Shown: positions 23,639 through 31,886 of the stretch, piece by piece
How positions within the stretch are numbered: position 1 is the stretch's first letter
Layout: the number at the start of each line of letters is the position of its first letter
Origin: Elusimicrobiota bacterium
Lineage (GTDB): Bacteria; Elusimicrobiota; Elusimicrobia; UBA1565; UBA9628
Length of the DNA stretch: 47,017 bases
NCBI GenBank assembly: GCA_016209035.1
Contig: JACQWX010000064.1
Span: forward strand, 1-47,017
Reading direction: 5' to 3'
Notes under the pieces: generated by a model
What the model was told of the DNA's origin: nothing
The model's input: the letters and a program-made list of their open reading frames with translations, nothing else
Database searches by the model: none
Position numbers and translations under genes: made by a program

Positions 23639-24947
23639 GGTCTTCCTGACCGTCGTCGTCGCGGTCGCGGGCGTTCTGCGCTTCGCCCAGTGGGGGGCGC
23701 CGCTCACGCCGGATGAGGGGTACATGGTGTCGGAGAGGGTCCGATACAATACCCATCCCCTCCTTGCCCTCGTCCTGCGTTCGATCAACGCCGTGTCGCC
23801 CACCGATCTCCTCGACACCCTGGCCGACATCCGGGCGCTGCAGCTGCCTTCCCTCGCGGCGTCCATCGCCTCGCTGGGCCTGCTCTACGCCGTGGCCGCC
23901 GAGTTGACGACGCCCGCTGTGGCGGTGCTCGCCGTCGCCGCCCTCGGGGTCTCGTTCTGGAGCCTGGTGTACGGCCACATGCTGCGGGGATACAGCCTCT
24001 CGGCGTTCCTGAACCTTCTCAATCTCTGGATCGTCATCCAGGTCCTGCTGCGCCGCAGGGCGCGGCTGCTCTGGTTCCTGCCCTTCACTTTGGCGGCGGC
24101 GCACTACGCCATCCTGCTCAACCTCTTCCACACGCTCGCCCTTGCGGCATGGGCGGCGGTCGTCCTATGGCTGCGCCGGGGCCTCCCCGCGGCCGCCTGG
24201 AACGCGGGCTGGCCGCTGTTCTTGGCCATGGCAGCCGGGCTGGCGCTCACATACGCGGCCTATCTTCCGCACCAGGGGTCTATCGGGCAGACGGCCGCCG
24301 TCTTCACGGCGGCGAACAGCTGGTCCTTCCAGAGCGCCGCCGCCGTGGCGACGAATTACTTGCGGGTGCTTGGGAGCCCGGGCGCATTCGCGGGCGGCTA
24401 CCTCCTGGCGGCATCTCTTGGCATCCTGTTCTGCCTGCGCCGCCGGGGGGTCGGGCGCCTCGCCGGCCTGCTGATGGCCTGCTATCTGGTCCTGCCGCCG
24501 CTGGCTCTCTTCTTGGCGCGCCTCGATCCGTGGACGCGGTACCTGACGGGCACGCTTCCCTTCTGGGCCCTGGCCTTCGCGAAAGGGCTGCAGGCGGCGG
24601 CGTTCGAGGCTGCCGCCAGGATGCACTTCATGCGGGGAGCCTACGAGCGGGCCGCCCTCTTGATGGCGCGCGCCCAGGCCCTGGAGCCGAGCCTTGAGCG
24701 CGCCATGGGGCTGGGGATCTTCCTGCACCTGATGTACCGCTACGCCGACGACATCCGCCTGCTGCGCGGGCTCGTCCAAGGCGACGGGGCGGTCAACGCG
24801 AGGATCGCGCTCGCCAGCGAGCTCATGATCACCTACGAGATCGACGAAGCGCGGGCGGTCTTGAAGGGGGTCCTCCGATCCGACCCCGGCAACACCGCGG
24901 CCAAGAAGATGCTCGACGAGATGCGGCGGGTGCCGAGCATCCCATAA
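23619..24947 (+). CDS. GT-C fold membrane glycosyltransferase (PMT/ArnT-like)
   Basis: 442 residues with about nine or ten transmembrane helices. The first periplasmic loop carries PLTPDEGYMVSE, the acidic Asp-Glu motif used by GT-C enzymes to bind lipid-linked sugar donors. FWSLVYGHMLRGYSLSAFL follows, as in the PMT_2 family. The last ~120 residues (after FWALAFAKGLQ) are helical and TPR-like (MRGAYERAALLMARAQALEPSL). The enzyme should transfer a sugar from a polyprenyl phosphate to a protein or lipid on the outer face of the inner membrane. Substrates unknown. Confidence 0.8.
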   Translation: MLSRRRRVFLTVVVAVAGVLRFAQWGAPLTPDEGYMVSERVRYNTHPLLALVLRSINAVSPTDLLDTLADIRALQLPSLAASIASLGLLYAVAAELTTPAVAVLAVAALGVSFWSLVYGHMLRGYSLSAFLNLLNLWIVIQVLLRRRARLLWFLPFTLAAAHYAILLNLFHTLALAAWAAVVLWLRRGLPAAAWNAGWPLFLAMAAGLALTYAAYLPHQGSIGQTAAVFTAANSWSFQSAAAVATNYLRVLGSPGAFAGGYLLAASLGILFCLRRRGVGRLAGLLMACYLVLPPLALFLARLDPWTRYLTGTLPFWALAFAKGLQAAAFEAAARMHFMRGAYERAALLMARAQALEPSLERAMGLGIFLHLMYRYADDIRLLRGLVQGDGAVNARIALASELMITYEIDEARAVLKGVLRSDPGNTAAKKMLDEMRRVPSIP

Positions 24948-24971
24948 GGGGCCTCGGGCGGCCCGGGCCGC

Positions 24972-25898
24972 TCAGGCGACGGTCTCGGCGAAGCGCCGGG
25001 CGTCGTCGAACATCTCCGAGTTGTTGAAGAAGACGAAGGTGGGCCGGAACCGGCAAAGGCGCGCGAGAATCTTGAGTTCCTCGTCGGAATAGCGGTGCCG
25101 GTAGACCCGGCGTCCCTCCCGGTAGGTCCCGTGGAGCCTGAAGTACCCCATCCTCCCCGAGGGGGCGACGGCCAGGGGCGCGGTCGAGGCCGGAGGCCGA
25201 GCGTCCCCTGCGCCCTCAGGAAAGGTGTGGGCGGCAGGGGGCGCGGTCGAGGCCGGAGGCCGAGCGTCCCCTGCGCCCTCAGGAAAGGTGTGGGCGGCAG
25301 GGGGCGCGGTCGAGGCCGGAGGCCCTGGCCTTCCAGGATATTGGAGGGCCAGGGGGTCCGCGGCGTGGACCAGGTCGAGGTCGGCGAGGACCCGGGCGAC
25401 GAGCTTCTCCGTCCAGGCCGGGCCGCGCGGCTCCCAGGCCAGGAGGAACTCGCCGCGTTCCACGGTCTCGAAGAAGGCGTAGAGGTCGCGGAGCTTGTCC
25501 GCGTCCGGGCGCAAGGACATCGGCGTCTGGAAGAGCACGATCTGTGCCCGGAGCGTCCGGGCGAGGCGCCTGGTGCGTTCCCACGCCAGCCGGACCTCGG
25601 GGCTCCGCTTGAAGTGCCCGCACCGGTCGAGGCGCTCGGGCCGGTCGGCCCCGAGCTTGCGGTAGGTCGGGCTCGTCGGGGGGTGAGTTACGAGCTGCCA
25701 GGCTTTGACCGTGAACTGGAAGCCCGTCGGCGCCTCCCGTCTCCAGCGCTCGGCCGTGGCCTGCCTGGGGGGCTGGTAGAAGCTCGAGTCGACCTCCACG
25801 ACCCGGAAGGCCTCGTAGTACCGCTGCCGGGAGACCGGGAACCCGCAGCATCCGATCCGGACGGCTCCGCGGGGCTGCTCGGCGTGGATGGGCGTCAT
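24972..25898 (-). CDS. DUF72-family protein with an in-frame tandem-repeat insertion
   Basis: 308 residues. IGCCGFPVSRQRYYEAFRVVEVDSSFYQPP, FQFTVKAWQLVTHPP, FQTPMSL and YFRLHGTYREGRRVYRHRYSDEEL mark the DUF72 TIM barrel (YecE family; role unknown). Between the strand DLVHAADPLAL and YFRLHG there is an insertion with a 21-residue unit, PPASTAPPAAHTFPEGAGDAR, present twice plus a partial third copy, coded by a 63-bp tandem repeat. Such an insert is not part of the normal domain. ATG 25898 gives MTPIHAEQPRGAVRIG, a normal family start; the frame is open further upstream. Confidence 0.88.
   Translation of the reverse strand: MTPIHAEQPRGAVRIGCCGFPVSRQRYYEAFRVVEVDSSFYQPPRQATAERWRREAPTGFQFTVKAWQLVTHPPTSPTYRKLGADRPERLDRCGHFKRSPEVRLAWERTRRLARTLRAQIVLFQTPMSLRPDADKLRDLYAFFETVERGEFLLAWEPRGPAWTEKLVARVLADLDLVHAADPLALQYPGRPGPPASTAPPAAHTFPEGAGDARPPASTAPPAAHTFPEGAGDARPPASTAPLAVAPSGRMGYFRLHGTYREGRRVYRHRYSDEELKILARLCRFRPTFVFFNNSEMFDDARRFAETVA
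25175..25324. repeat. 63-bp tandem repeat, about 2.4 copies, within the DUF72 gene
   Basis: Copies at 25175-25237 and 25238-25300 are identical over 63 bp, followed by a 24-base partial copy at 25301-25324. The period is a multiple of three, so the frame is kept. Each unit contains CCCCTGCGCC and, 20 bases on, GGCGGCAGGGG, which are nearly complementary, so the unit can fold as a hairpin. Confidence 0.95.
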
Positions 25899-25943
25899 GG
25901 GTGACTCGATGGGAGGCTCCAGCCACCATGTTATCAAAAAGGG

Positions 25944-25949
25944 TATACT
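25944..25949 (+). promoter_or_regulatory. -10 box of the LysM protein gene
   Basis: TATACT, 12 bases before the ATG at 25962. Predicted leader of about five bases; no Shine-Dalgarno site. Confidence 0.45.
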
Positions 25950-25961
25950 ACCGGGGCGGGT

Positions 25962-26846
25962 ATGAACGCGCCAGCCTGGAAGGCGGTGGCCGTCGTCGCG
26001 CTCTGCTGCGGGGCAGCCGTCTCCCGCGCCGGTGACTCGGCGGAATACCAGACCATCACCGTCGAGAGCGGCGACGACATCCTCCTCGTCGCCGAAAGGC
26101 ATCTCAAGGATCCCTCGGCTTGGCATGAGATCCTGAAGTACAACTCCCTTCCTTCATCCGATCCGACGGCCATCCTGCCGGCGATGACCCTGCGCCTGCC
26201 GGCGCGGCTCCTCAAGAGCGACCCCCAGGCGGAGGTCGAGGCCGACCGGCGGGGCGTCGCGCAGCCCGACTCGCCCTCCGCCAAGCCCGCGGCCGGGGGC
26301 CTGACCGGCGGCGTGCCGATCCCCGACATCAGGGGCCTCAGAGGCGCCCTCGCCGGGTCGGGTTTCGGCGACGCGGTCTCCGGCTATCGGGTGGAGTGCG
26401 GCGAGAGCCGCGACCTCGCCCGGCCTCTCGCGAGGAAGACCTTCGACGCCGAATCGCCCATCACGCCCAGGGCCCTGAAGCTGCGCCGGGGAACGTACTG
26501 GTGCCGGATCGCCGAGATCGACCTGCTGGGGGTCCGAGGAAAATTCTCCGAGACGCGGCTCTATGGGACGGGGGCCCCTCCCGCGGCGGGCAGCCTGGAG
26601 TCGCGGCTCACCATCATCAGGCCCGACGAGGGAGATCTCATCGGGACGCGCACCTACCGCGTCAGAGGGAAGATCGCCCCGAACCTCAAGGTGATGGTGA
26701 ACGGCCTGCCCGCCCATCCGGACGCCGAGGGCTTTTTCTCCGTCTCCGTGCCGTTGAACCTGGGGCGCAACACGATCCAGTTCGCCGTCTCCGACGACGC
26801 CGGGAACCTGCGCTTCTTGGACAGGACCGTGACTTGCCGGCCGTAA
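25962..26846 (+). CDS. Secreted LysM-domain protein
   Basis: 294 residues. Signal peptide MNAPAWKAVAVVALCCGAAVSRA. Residues ~30-80 form a LysM domain (YQTITVESGDDILLVAERHL, WHEILKYNSL, LPAMTLRLP), which binds peptidoglycan. After a Pro/Ala linker there is a beta-rich module (GYRVECGES, TYWCRIAEIDLLGVRGKFSE), and the C-terminus (LTIIRPDEGDLIGTRTYRVRGKI, GRNTIQFAVSDDAGN) resembles a bacterial Ig-like or cadherin-like repeat. Probably a wall-associated structural or binding protein. No enzyme domain is seen. Confidence 0.85.
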   Translation: MNAPAWKAVAVVALCCGAAVSRAGDSAEYQTITVESGDDILLVAERHLKDPSAWHEILKYNSLPSSDPTAILPAMTLRLPARLLKSDPQAEVEADRRGVAQPDSPSAKPAAGGLTGGVPIPDIRGLRGALAGSGFGDAVSGYRVECGESRDLARPLARKTFDAESPITPRALKLRRGTYWCRIAEIDLLGVRGKFSETRLYGTGAPPAAGSLESRLTIIRPDEGDLIGTRTYRVRGKIAPNLKVMVNGLPAHPDAEGFFSVSVPLNLGRNTIQFAVSDDAGNLRFLDRTVTCRP

Positions 26847-26852
26847 TCATCA

Positions 26853-26858
26853 TATAAT
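26853..26858 (+). promoter_or_regulatory. Promoter for a leaderless mRNA with GTG start
   Basis: TATAAT ends six bases (GGGCCC) before the GTG at 26865. It decides for the GTG start, which also places the first zinc-ribbon cysteine at residue 3. Confidence 0.65.
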
Positions 26859-26864
26859 GGGCCC

Positions 26865-27671
26865 GTGAATTGCCCCAAGTGTAGGGAGTCGTCCCTCCGA
26901 GAGGTCCAGGCCGGCTCGGGGCTCGCCGTGGACCTGTGCCCTTCCTGCGCAGGGGTCTGGCTGGACAAGGCCGAGATCTACCGCTTCGTGAAGCAGCCTC
27001 ATCGGCTCTACCAGGAGCTCTCGAAGGCGTACCGGTCGGTCCACCCTTCCGATCACTCCTGCCCCAGGTGCGGCAAGATGCTGCTCAGCGCCAAGCTCGA
27101 CGTCGCGGACCTCATGATCGAGGCCTGCCCGGGCTGCGGGGGCACCTGGCTAGACGCGGGCGAGGTCGAGAAGCTCCAGGCTGAGATCGCGCGCCTGGCG
27201 CCGGCCTCCGGGGGCCGGGCGCTCACCGAGATGGAGACCGCATCCGTCTTCGGGGTCGACGTCACGGCGGCGCTCGCCGTCGTGGTCGCCGTCGGCGGCG
27301 CGCTCGCCGCGGCGGCGGGGCTGGCACTGGGTTCGATGAGGAAGCTGCCGGTCCGGGCCGGGGAGGCGGGGCTGTTCCTCCTTGCCGCGCTGAGCGTCGC
27401 AGGGCTCCTGTTCCTCCTGGCGCGGGGGAGGTCGCGCAGGCGCAAGGAGGCCCGCTTGGTCTCGGGCACGGTGACGGGCGTCAAGGGCCTGGCCTCGGGC
27501 CCCTGGGGAGAGGTGGAACTCTCGGTCCGCTTCTCCTTCGAGGGCGGCGAGTTCGAGGTCTTGCGCAAGGTCAGCTACCGGACTTTCAGCGACGCCCGAG
27601 AGGGATCGGTCGTCGGGGTCGTGGCCCTGCCCGGCCGGCCGCGGGACGCCGCGGTCGTCCGGGCCCCATGA
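26865..27671 (+). CDS. Membrane protein with two TFIIB-type zinc ribbons
   Basis: 268 residues from GTG. Two zf-TFIIB-like modules: CPKC-CPSCAGVWLDKAEI at ~3-40 and CPRC-CPGCGGTWLDAGEV at ~66-103, each with the CPxCxGxWLDxxE signature. Then two transmembrane helices (AALAVVVAVGGALAAAAGLAL and LFLLAALSVAGLLFLLA), a basic loop RGRSRRRKEAR and a C-terminal beta domain reminiscent of DUF3592. The zinc ribbons should be cytoplasmic. Function unknown. The neighbouring SPFH protein also ends in zinc ribbons. Confidence 0.85.
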   Translation: MNCPKCRESSLREVQAGSGLAVDLCPSCAGVWLDKAEIYRFVKQPHRLYQELSKAYRSVHPSDHSCPRCGKMLLSAKLDVADLMIEACPGCGGTWLDAGEVEKLQAEIARLAPASGGRALTEMETASVFGVDVTAALAVVVAVGGALAAAAGLALGSMRKLPVRAGEAGLFLLAALSVAGLLFLLARGRSRRRKEARLVSGTVTGVKGLASGPWGEVELSVRFSFEGGEFEVLRKVSYRTFSDAREGSVVGVVALPGRPRDAAVVRAP

Positions 27672-27673
27672 CA

Positions 27674-27702
27674 TGGACGGGCCGCTTCTCAGCTGCTAGA
27701 AT
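27674..27702 (+). promoter_or_regulatory. Promoter of galT
   Basis: TGGACG (27674-27679), a 17-base spacer and extended -10 TGCTAGAAT (hexamer 27697-27702). The leader of about 27 bases carries AGGAGGGG (27726-27733) directly before the start. Confidence 0.6.
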
Positions 27703-27735
27703 GCCGGTGCTCCGACAGGCTACTTAGGAGGGGAC

Positions 27736-28785
27736 ATGCCCGAGCTCAGACAGAATCTCGCCACGAAGGAGTGGGTGATCATCGCGACCGAGCGCGCCCA
27801 TCGCCCGGAGGAGTTCCGCTCGGAGAGCCGCGGCCGCGGCTCCCGCGTCGAGCATTCCCAGCAGTGCCCCTTCTGCGCGGGGAATGAGAGGATGTCGGAG
27901 ACCGTCTACCTGGCCGGGGACCAGGCCACCTCCGGGAAAGGAGGACGGCTGCCCTCCGGCGACCCGGCCTCCAGGGGCCAGGCCAAGTGGAAGGTCCGCG
28001 CCGTCAAAAACAGGTTCCCGGCGCTGGTCGAGGGAGCGGCCCAGCCCAAGACCCAGGGGGGGCTCTACCGCCTGCTGTCCGGGGAAGGCATCCACGAGGT
28101 CATCATCGACTCCCCGTCCCACTGCAAGCATCCCGCGCTCCTCTCCCGCCGGGAGATGGAGGACCTCGTCGAGGCGTACCGGGAGCGGTTCAAGGAATCC
28201 GCCAAGAGGGACAAGGTGTCGCTCACCCTCATCTTCAAGAACCACGGGGAGGCGGCCGGCACCTCGCTCGAACATCCCCACACCCAGCTGGTGGGTTCCA
28301 GCGTGGTGCCTTCCGGCATCCGGCACCGGATGGACGAGGCCGAGAAGTACTTCGAGCGCAACTCCCGGTGCGTGTTCTGCCGGATGATCGAGGAGGAGTG
28401 CAGGCAGGGCGCGAGGATTCTCTCCGAGACCGAGCATTTCGCCGCTTTCGTCTTGTTCGCGGCCCTCTCGCCCTTCCACATCTGGATCCTCCCCAAGAGG
28501 CATACGCCGAGCTTCGGCGACATCACGGACCATGAGGCCGACGATTTCGCGGCGGTACTGCAGGGGGTCCTCAAGAAGCTCGACAAGGGCCTGGACAACC
28601 CGGACTACAACTACATCATCCAGTCCGCGCCCATGGACCGCGGCACGACCGAGGCCTTTCACTGGTACCTGAGCCTGGTGGTGCGGCTCAACAAGACCGC
28701 GGGTTTCGAGCTGGGGTCTGGGATGTTCATCAACACCACCCTTCCCGAGGAAAGCGCGAGATACCTCAACTCGGTCAAGGTCTGA
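27736..28785 (+). CDS. galT: Galactose-1-phosphate uridylyltransferase
   Basis: 349 residues of the HIT-superfamily GalT type. Zinc-site-like CPFC near residue 45, HEVIIDSPSH near 120, and the catalytic HPHTQ (His180, His182, Gln184; the second histidine becomes uridylylated). The C-terminal half repeats the fold with CVFCRMIEEE, SPFHIWILPKRH and EAFHWYLSL. It swaps UMP between UDP-glucose and galactose-1-phosphate in the Leloir pathway. No galK or galE is present, so it may serve as a general sugar-1-phosphate nucleotidyltransferase. Start backed by AGGAGGGG. Confidence 0.93.
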   Translation: MPELRQNLATKEWVIIATERAHRPEEFRSESRGRGSRVEHSQQCPFCAGNERMSETVYLAGDQATSGKGGRLPSGDPASRGQAKWKVRAVKNRFPALVEGAAQPKTQGGLYRLLSGEGIHEVIIDSPSHCKHPALLSRREMEDLVEAYRERFKESAKRDKVSLTLIFKNHGEAAGTSLEHPHTQLVGSSVVPSGIRHRMDEAEKYFERNSRCVFCRMIEEECRQGARILSETEHFAAFVLFAALSPFHIWILPKRHTPSFGDITDHEADDFAAVLQGVLKKLDKGLDNPDYNYIIQSAPMDRGTTEAFHWYLSLVVRLNKTAGFELGSGMFINTTLPEESARYLNSVKV

Positions 28786-28837
28786 CTTCCAGCGGGCGCT
28801 GGAAGAGATCCGGGGGATATGCTAGGCTAGAAACACC

Positions 28838-29866
28838 ATGGCTATCATAGATCGAGTCAAATACGACGGTCCAGGCACGGTGCTCATCTGGAGGCACCCT
28901 CCGGACGACCTGACCTGGGGGACGCAGGTGATCGTCAACCAGTCCCAGGAGGCCCTCTTCTTCAAGGGGGGGCAACTCCTCGACGTCCTCGGCCCAGGCA
29001 CCCACACGCTGGAGACCTCCAACATCCCTCTGCTGCGGGCGCTCATCAAGCTCCCCTTCGGCAACAAGACCCCGTTCGCGGCCGAAATCTACTTCGTCAA
29101 CAAGGCCGCCAACCTCGACGTCAAGTGGGGCACCACCACCCCGATCCAGCTCCAGGACCCCAAGTTCAACGTCATGCTCCCGGTCCGGGCGTTCGGGCAG
29201 TTCGGCGTCCGGGTGGCGGACTCCAAGAAGCTCGTGGTCCAGCTCTCCGGCACCATGAACGAGTTCACCGTGGAAACGCTCAGCAGCCAGTTCCGGGGCC
29301 TCTTGCTGACCCGCATCAAGGACTACCTGGCGGAGACCATCATCAAGCAGAAGGTGACCATCCTGGAGATCAACGCCTACCTGGAGGAGATCTCCGAGAC
29401 CATGCAGAAGAAGGTCGAGAACGACTTCGCCAAGTTCGGCGTCCAAATCATGAACTTCTTCGTGAACTCGATCGACGCGCCGGAGTCGGACGAGAGCGTC
29501 GTCCGTCTCAAGAAGGCCATGGCCGACAAGGCCGAGATGGACATCCTGGGCGAGGGCTACAAGACCAAGCGCACCTTCGACACGATGGAGAAGGCGGCCG
29601 GCGCGGAAGGCGGCGCCATGGGGGCCGGCATGGGGCTGGGGATGGGGGTCGGCGCGGGAGCGGGCATGGGGTCTCTGGTGGGCCAGGCCATGGGGGCTGT
29701 GGCCGCGAAGACGGCTTGCCCGTCCTGCAAGGCCGAGGTCCAGGCCGGCTCGCGGTTCTGCCCGTCCTGCGGGAAGGGCCTGGCCGCGGCGGCCTGCCCT
29801 CTTTGCAAGGCCGAGGTGGCGCCGGGCGCGAAGTTCTGTCCGTCCTGCGGCAAGCCGCAGAAGTGA
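28838..29866 (+). CDS. SPFH-domain protein with C-terminal double zinc ribbon (YdjI-like)
   Basis: 342 residues. The SPFH/band-7-like domain spans about 20-230 (VIVNQSQEALFFKGGQLLDVLGPGTHTL, EIYFVNKAANLDVKWGT, LEINAYLEEISETMQKKVENDFAKFGVQI). A Gly/Met-rich linker (~255-285) leads to two zinc ribbons, CPSCKAEVQAGSRFCPSCG and CPLCKAEVAPGAKFCPSCG. There is no transmembrane helix. Bacillus YdjI and viral-core-protein-like relatives share this layout and go with membrane stress functions. A possible -10 (TATGCT, 28818-28823) lies 14 bases upstream with no Shine-Dalgarno site. Confidence 0.92.
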   Translation: MAIIDRVKYDGPGTVLIWRHPPDDLTWGTQVIVNQSQEALFFKGGQLLDVLGPGTHTLETSNIPLLRALIKLPFGNKTPFAAEIYFVNKAANLDVKWGTTTPIQLQDPKFNVMLPVRAFGQFGVRVADSKKLVVQLSGTMNEFTVETLSSQFRGLLLTRIKDYLAETIIKQKVTILEINAYLEEISETMQKKVENDFAKFGVQIMNFFVNSIDAPESDESVVRLKKAMADKAEMDILGEGYKTKRTFDTMEKAAGAEGGAMGAGMGLGMGVGAGAGMGSLVGQAMGAVAAKTACPSCKAEVQAGSRFCPSCGKGLAAAACPLCKAEVAPGAKFCPSCGKPQK

Positions 29867-29889
29867 CCCGGATCGCATAGGAGGACGAC

Positions 29890-30507
29890 ATGTACTGGAT
29901 CGCGATGCTGACGCTGGCGTTGAACTCCTCTCCGGCCTGGGCGGCGAAGGTCACGATGTACACCGACGACACCCATACCCAGAAGATCAAGAGGCAGAAG
30001 CTCGACTGCAGGGTACACGACAACAAGAAGAAGTCCCTTACGCTCGGCTTCAAGATGAGCGTGGCGTTCGCGGCCAAGGTCGGCCCCGAGGTCACCTGGG
30101 GCAGGGAGACCGGGATCCGGTGGAACTCCATGAGCCAGGAGCTCATCAGCCGGTACAAGGTCCTATGCGACATGCACAACAAGGGGCACCTCACCCTCGC
30201 CGAGTTCAATAGGAAGTACGAGAAGCTAGAAGGCATGTACGAGAAGGCGGTCGAGCTCAAGGCCGAGATCGAGGAGAACGTCTATCAGCGGGCCGAGAAG
30301 GCCTTCGACGACCTCGACCGCGAGGGGGAGAAGATCAGGGGCGGCGGCGCGGACTTCAAGGCCGAGATGAAGGAGAAGATCAAGAGGTACTCCGGGGACA
30401 TCGCCTCCCTGTCCGACGAGGTCAAGACCGGGGACGAGGCGGCCTTGCCGGACGAAGAAGGCAAGCCCTCCCGCAGCGAAGGGAAGAAGGCCACGCGGGA
30501 CCAGTAG
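29890..30507 (+). CDS. Secreted coiled-coil protein of unknown function
   Basis: 205 residues. A short signal peptide (MYWIAMLTLALNSSPAWA), a beta stretch KVTMYTDDTHTQKIKRQKLDC, then long charged helices (LTLAEFNRKYEKLEGMYEKA; EIEENVYQRAEKAFDDLDRE) likely to form coiled coils, and a hydrophilic tail. AGGAGG (29879-29884) is five bases before the ATG. The next gene begins six bases after its stop. Family not recognised. Confidence 0.8.
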   Translation: MYWIAMLTLALNSSPAWAAKVTMYTDDTHTQKIKRQKLDCRVHDNKKKSLTLGFKMSVAFAAKVGPEVTWGRETGIRWNSMSQELISRYKVLCDMHNKGHLTLAEFNRKYEKLEGMYEKAVELKAEIEENVYQRAEKAFDDLDREGEKIRGGGADFKAEMKEKIKRYSGDIASLSDEVKTGDEAALPDEEGKPSRSEGKKATRDQ

Positions 30508-30513
30508 CGGCGC

Positions 30514-31782
30514 TTGGGGATCATCCTCCTTCTGGCGGGACTGCTCCTGGCCGCGCCCGCGGCCGCGGACCTTTCGCTCGTGCAGATCGTCCAGTCCCAG
30601 ACCAGCGGGGGGGATGAGGGGCTCTTCGGAAAGACCTGGATCCAGGTGTCCGGCCGCAAGATGCGCCTGGTCTCGGGCTATGCGCGCAAGCTCAAGCCGG
30701 GCCGGAAGGGACATGAAGGGCCGGTCCGCCTCATCCAGATCATCGACCTGGACAAGGGCTCGGTGGTCGCTCTCGACCCGGCGGCCAAGACCTTCGAGAC
30801 CCGGCCCTTGACCGACGTGCGCTACGCCGGCTCCGGCGGCGGGGCCTCGGACCTGGGACCGCGGCCCAGGCCCCGCTCCCACATCGGCTCGAGCCAGATC
30901 GAGGTCGAGAGGGGAAAGCTCGACCGCGACGTCGGCGAGGTCCGGTGGGGGCACTACCGCGTCGGAGTCAAGGTGCGCCTCGACGAGGGCAAGGGGTTCG
31001 AGCGCCTGGCCCGGATGGAGCAGGACCTATGGCTCGCGCCGCTCACGGGAGACCTCCAGGAAGGCCTGTTGGACCTGGCGGCTTTCGAGACCGACTACCG
31101 CAAGGCCACGGGAAGCAGGTTCACCCCTCTCGATTTCTGGACCTATCAGATGAGGGAGGTGGCTTCCTATCTCGGGGTCCCCGAGAGCGAGGTGAAGGGC
31201 CTCCTGGCCGATGTCCGCGACGCTTTCGCGGAGGTTCCCGGGTATCCCTTGGCGAGCTCCATCTCCTGGTGGAAGGAGGCCCAGGTCATCGCTCCCGCGC
31301 CGTCCGCGCCGCCGGAGCCCAGGCGGCGGCTCGCTCCCATCCCGAGCTTCTACCCCATCAGGTCGCGCTTCCGGCCCATCGACTTCGGCGGGTCCTGGCG
31401 GCTCATCGAGCGCATGACTGGCTCTGAGCGGGAGGACGAGCGCAGGGGGCTTCTTTCGAAGGGGCGCCATCCGGAGTACCCGTCGAGGAGGCGCTACCCG
31501 GAGTACCCGGCCTTCCAGAAGGAGATGGCCGAGAAGGTGGCGGGGACCTTGGCCGGCAAGCTCACCAAGGATCCGCCCCGGAAGGGCCTGCGCTCGGGCG
31601 CCAAGGCCAAGGCCGACGGCGCCAAGAGCGGCCCGTCCAGCGACGGGCCCGGGCAGATTCCCGTGCCCTTCTACCAGATCAACACGGAACTCGACGCCTT
31701 CAGCTCCATGGATGAGATCCCTGCCGAGGACTTCGCGCCTCCCGCCGGCTACAAGCCCGCGGCCGGCAAGAAGGGGCGCTGA
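30514..31782 (+). CDS. Secreted protein of unknown function (TTG start)
   Basis: 422 residues from a TTG, six bases after the previous stop. Signal peptide (M)GIILLLAGLLLAAPAAADLS. Residues ~20-95 (VQIVQSQTSGG, GKTWIQVSGRKMRLVSG, IQIIDLDKGSVVALDPAAKTFETRPL) resemble DUF4412-type periplasmic proteins that bind or report on something through a beta barrel. The middle is mixed alpha/beta; the last third is basic, Pro-rich and low in complexity. No ATG fits the signal peptide, so TTG is the best start. Probably in an operon with the coiled-coil gene. Confidence 0.75.
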   Translation: MGIILLLAGLLLAAPAAADLSLVQIVQSQTSGGDEGLFGKTWIQVSGRKMRLVSGYARKLKPGRKGHEGPVRLIQIIDLDKGSVVALDPAAKTFETRPLTDVRYAGSGGGASDLGPRPRPRSHIGSSQIEVERGKLDRDVGEVRWGHYRVGVKVRLDEGKGFERLARMEQDLWLAPLTGDLQEGLLDLAAFETDYRKATGSRFTPLDFWTYQMREVASYLGVPESEVKGLLADVRDAFAEVPGYPLASSISWWKEAQVIAPAPSAPPEPRRRLAPIPSFYPIRSRFRPIDFGGSWRLIERMTGSEREDERRGLLSKGRHPEYPSRRRYPEYPAFQKEMAEKVAGTLAGKLTKDPPRKGLRSGAKAKADGAKSGPSSDGPGQIPVPFYQINTELDAFSSMDEIPAEDFAPPAGYKPAAGKKGR

Positions 31783-31838
31783 ACCTCCGGCCGGACGCGC
31801 CGTAACACGGCTGAAAACACTTCCGCGGGAGAGGGGGC

Positions 31839-31844
31839 TATACT
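31839..31844 (+). promoter_or_regulatory. -10 box with two possible downstream starts
   Basis: TATACT ends six bases before an ATG at 31851, the leaderless distance. A second in-frame ATG at 31887 has GGAGGG (31875-31880) at ideal spacing and starts a signal peptide. Confidence 0.55.
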
Positions 31845-31886
31845 ATTGATATGGAAGCGCCGAGCTCCCTGACCGGAGGGAATCCC

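Noticed and set aside
25175..25324. CRISPR array
   Set aside because: The repeats are directly adjacent 63-bp units without spacers and are read through in frame as part of a DUF72 protein.
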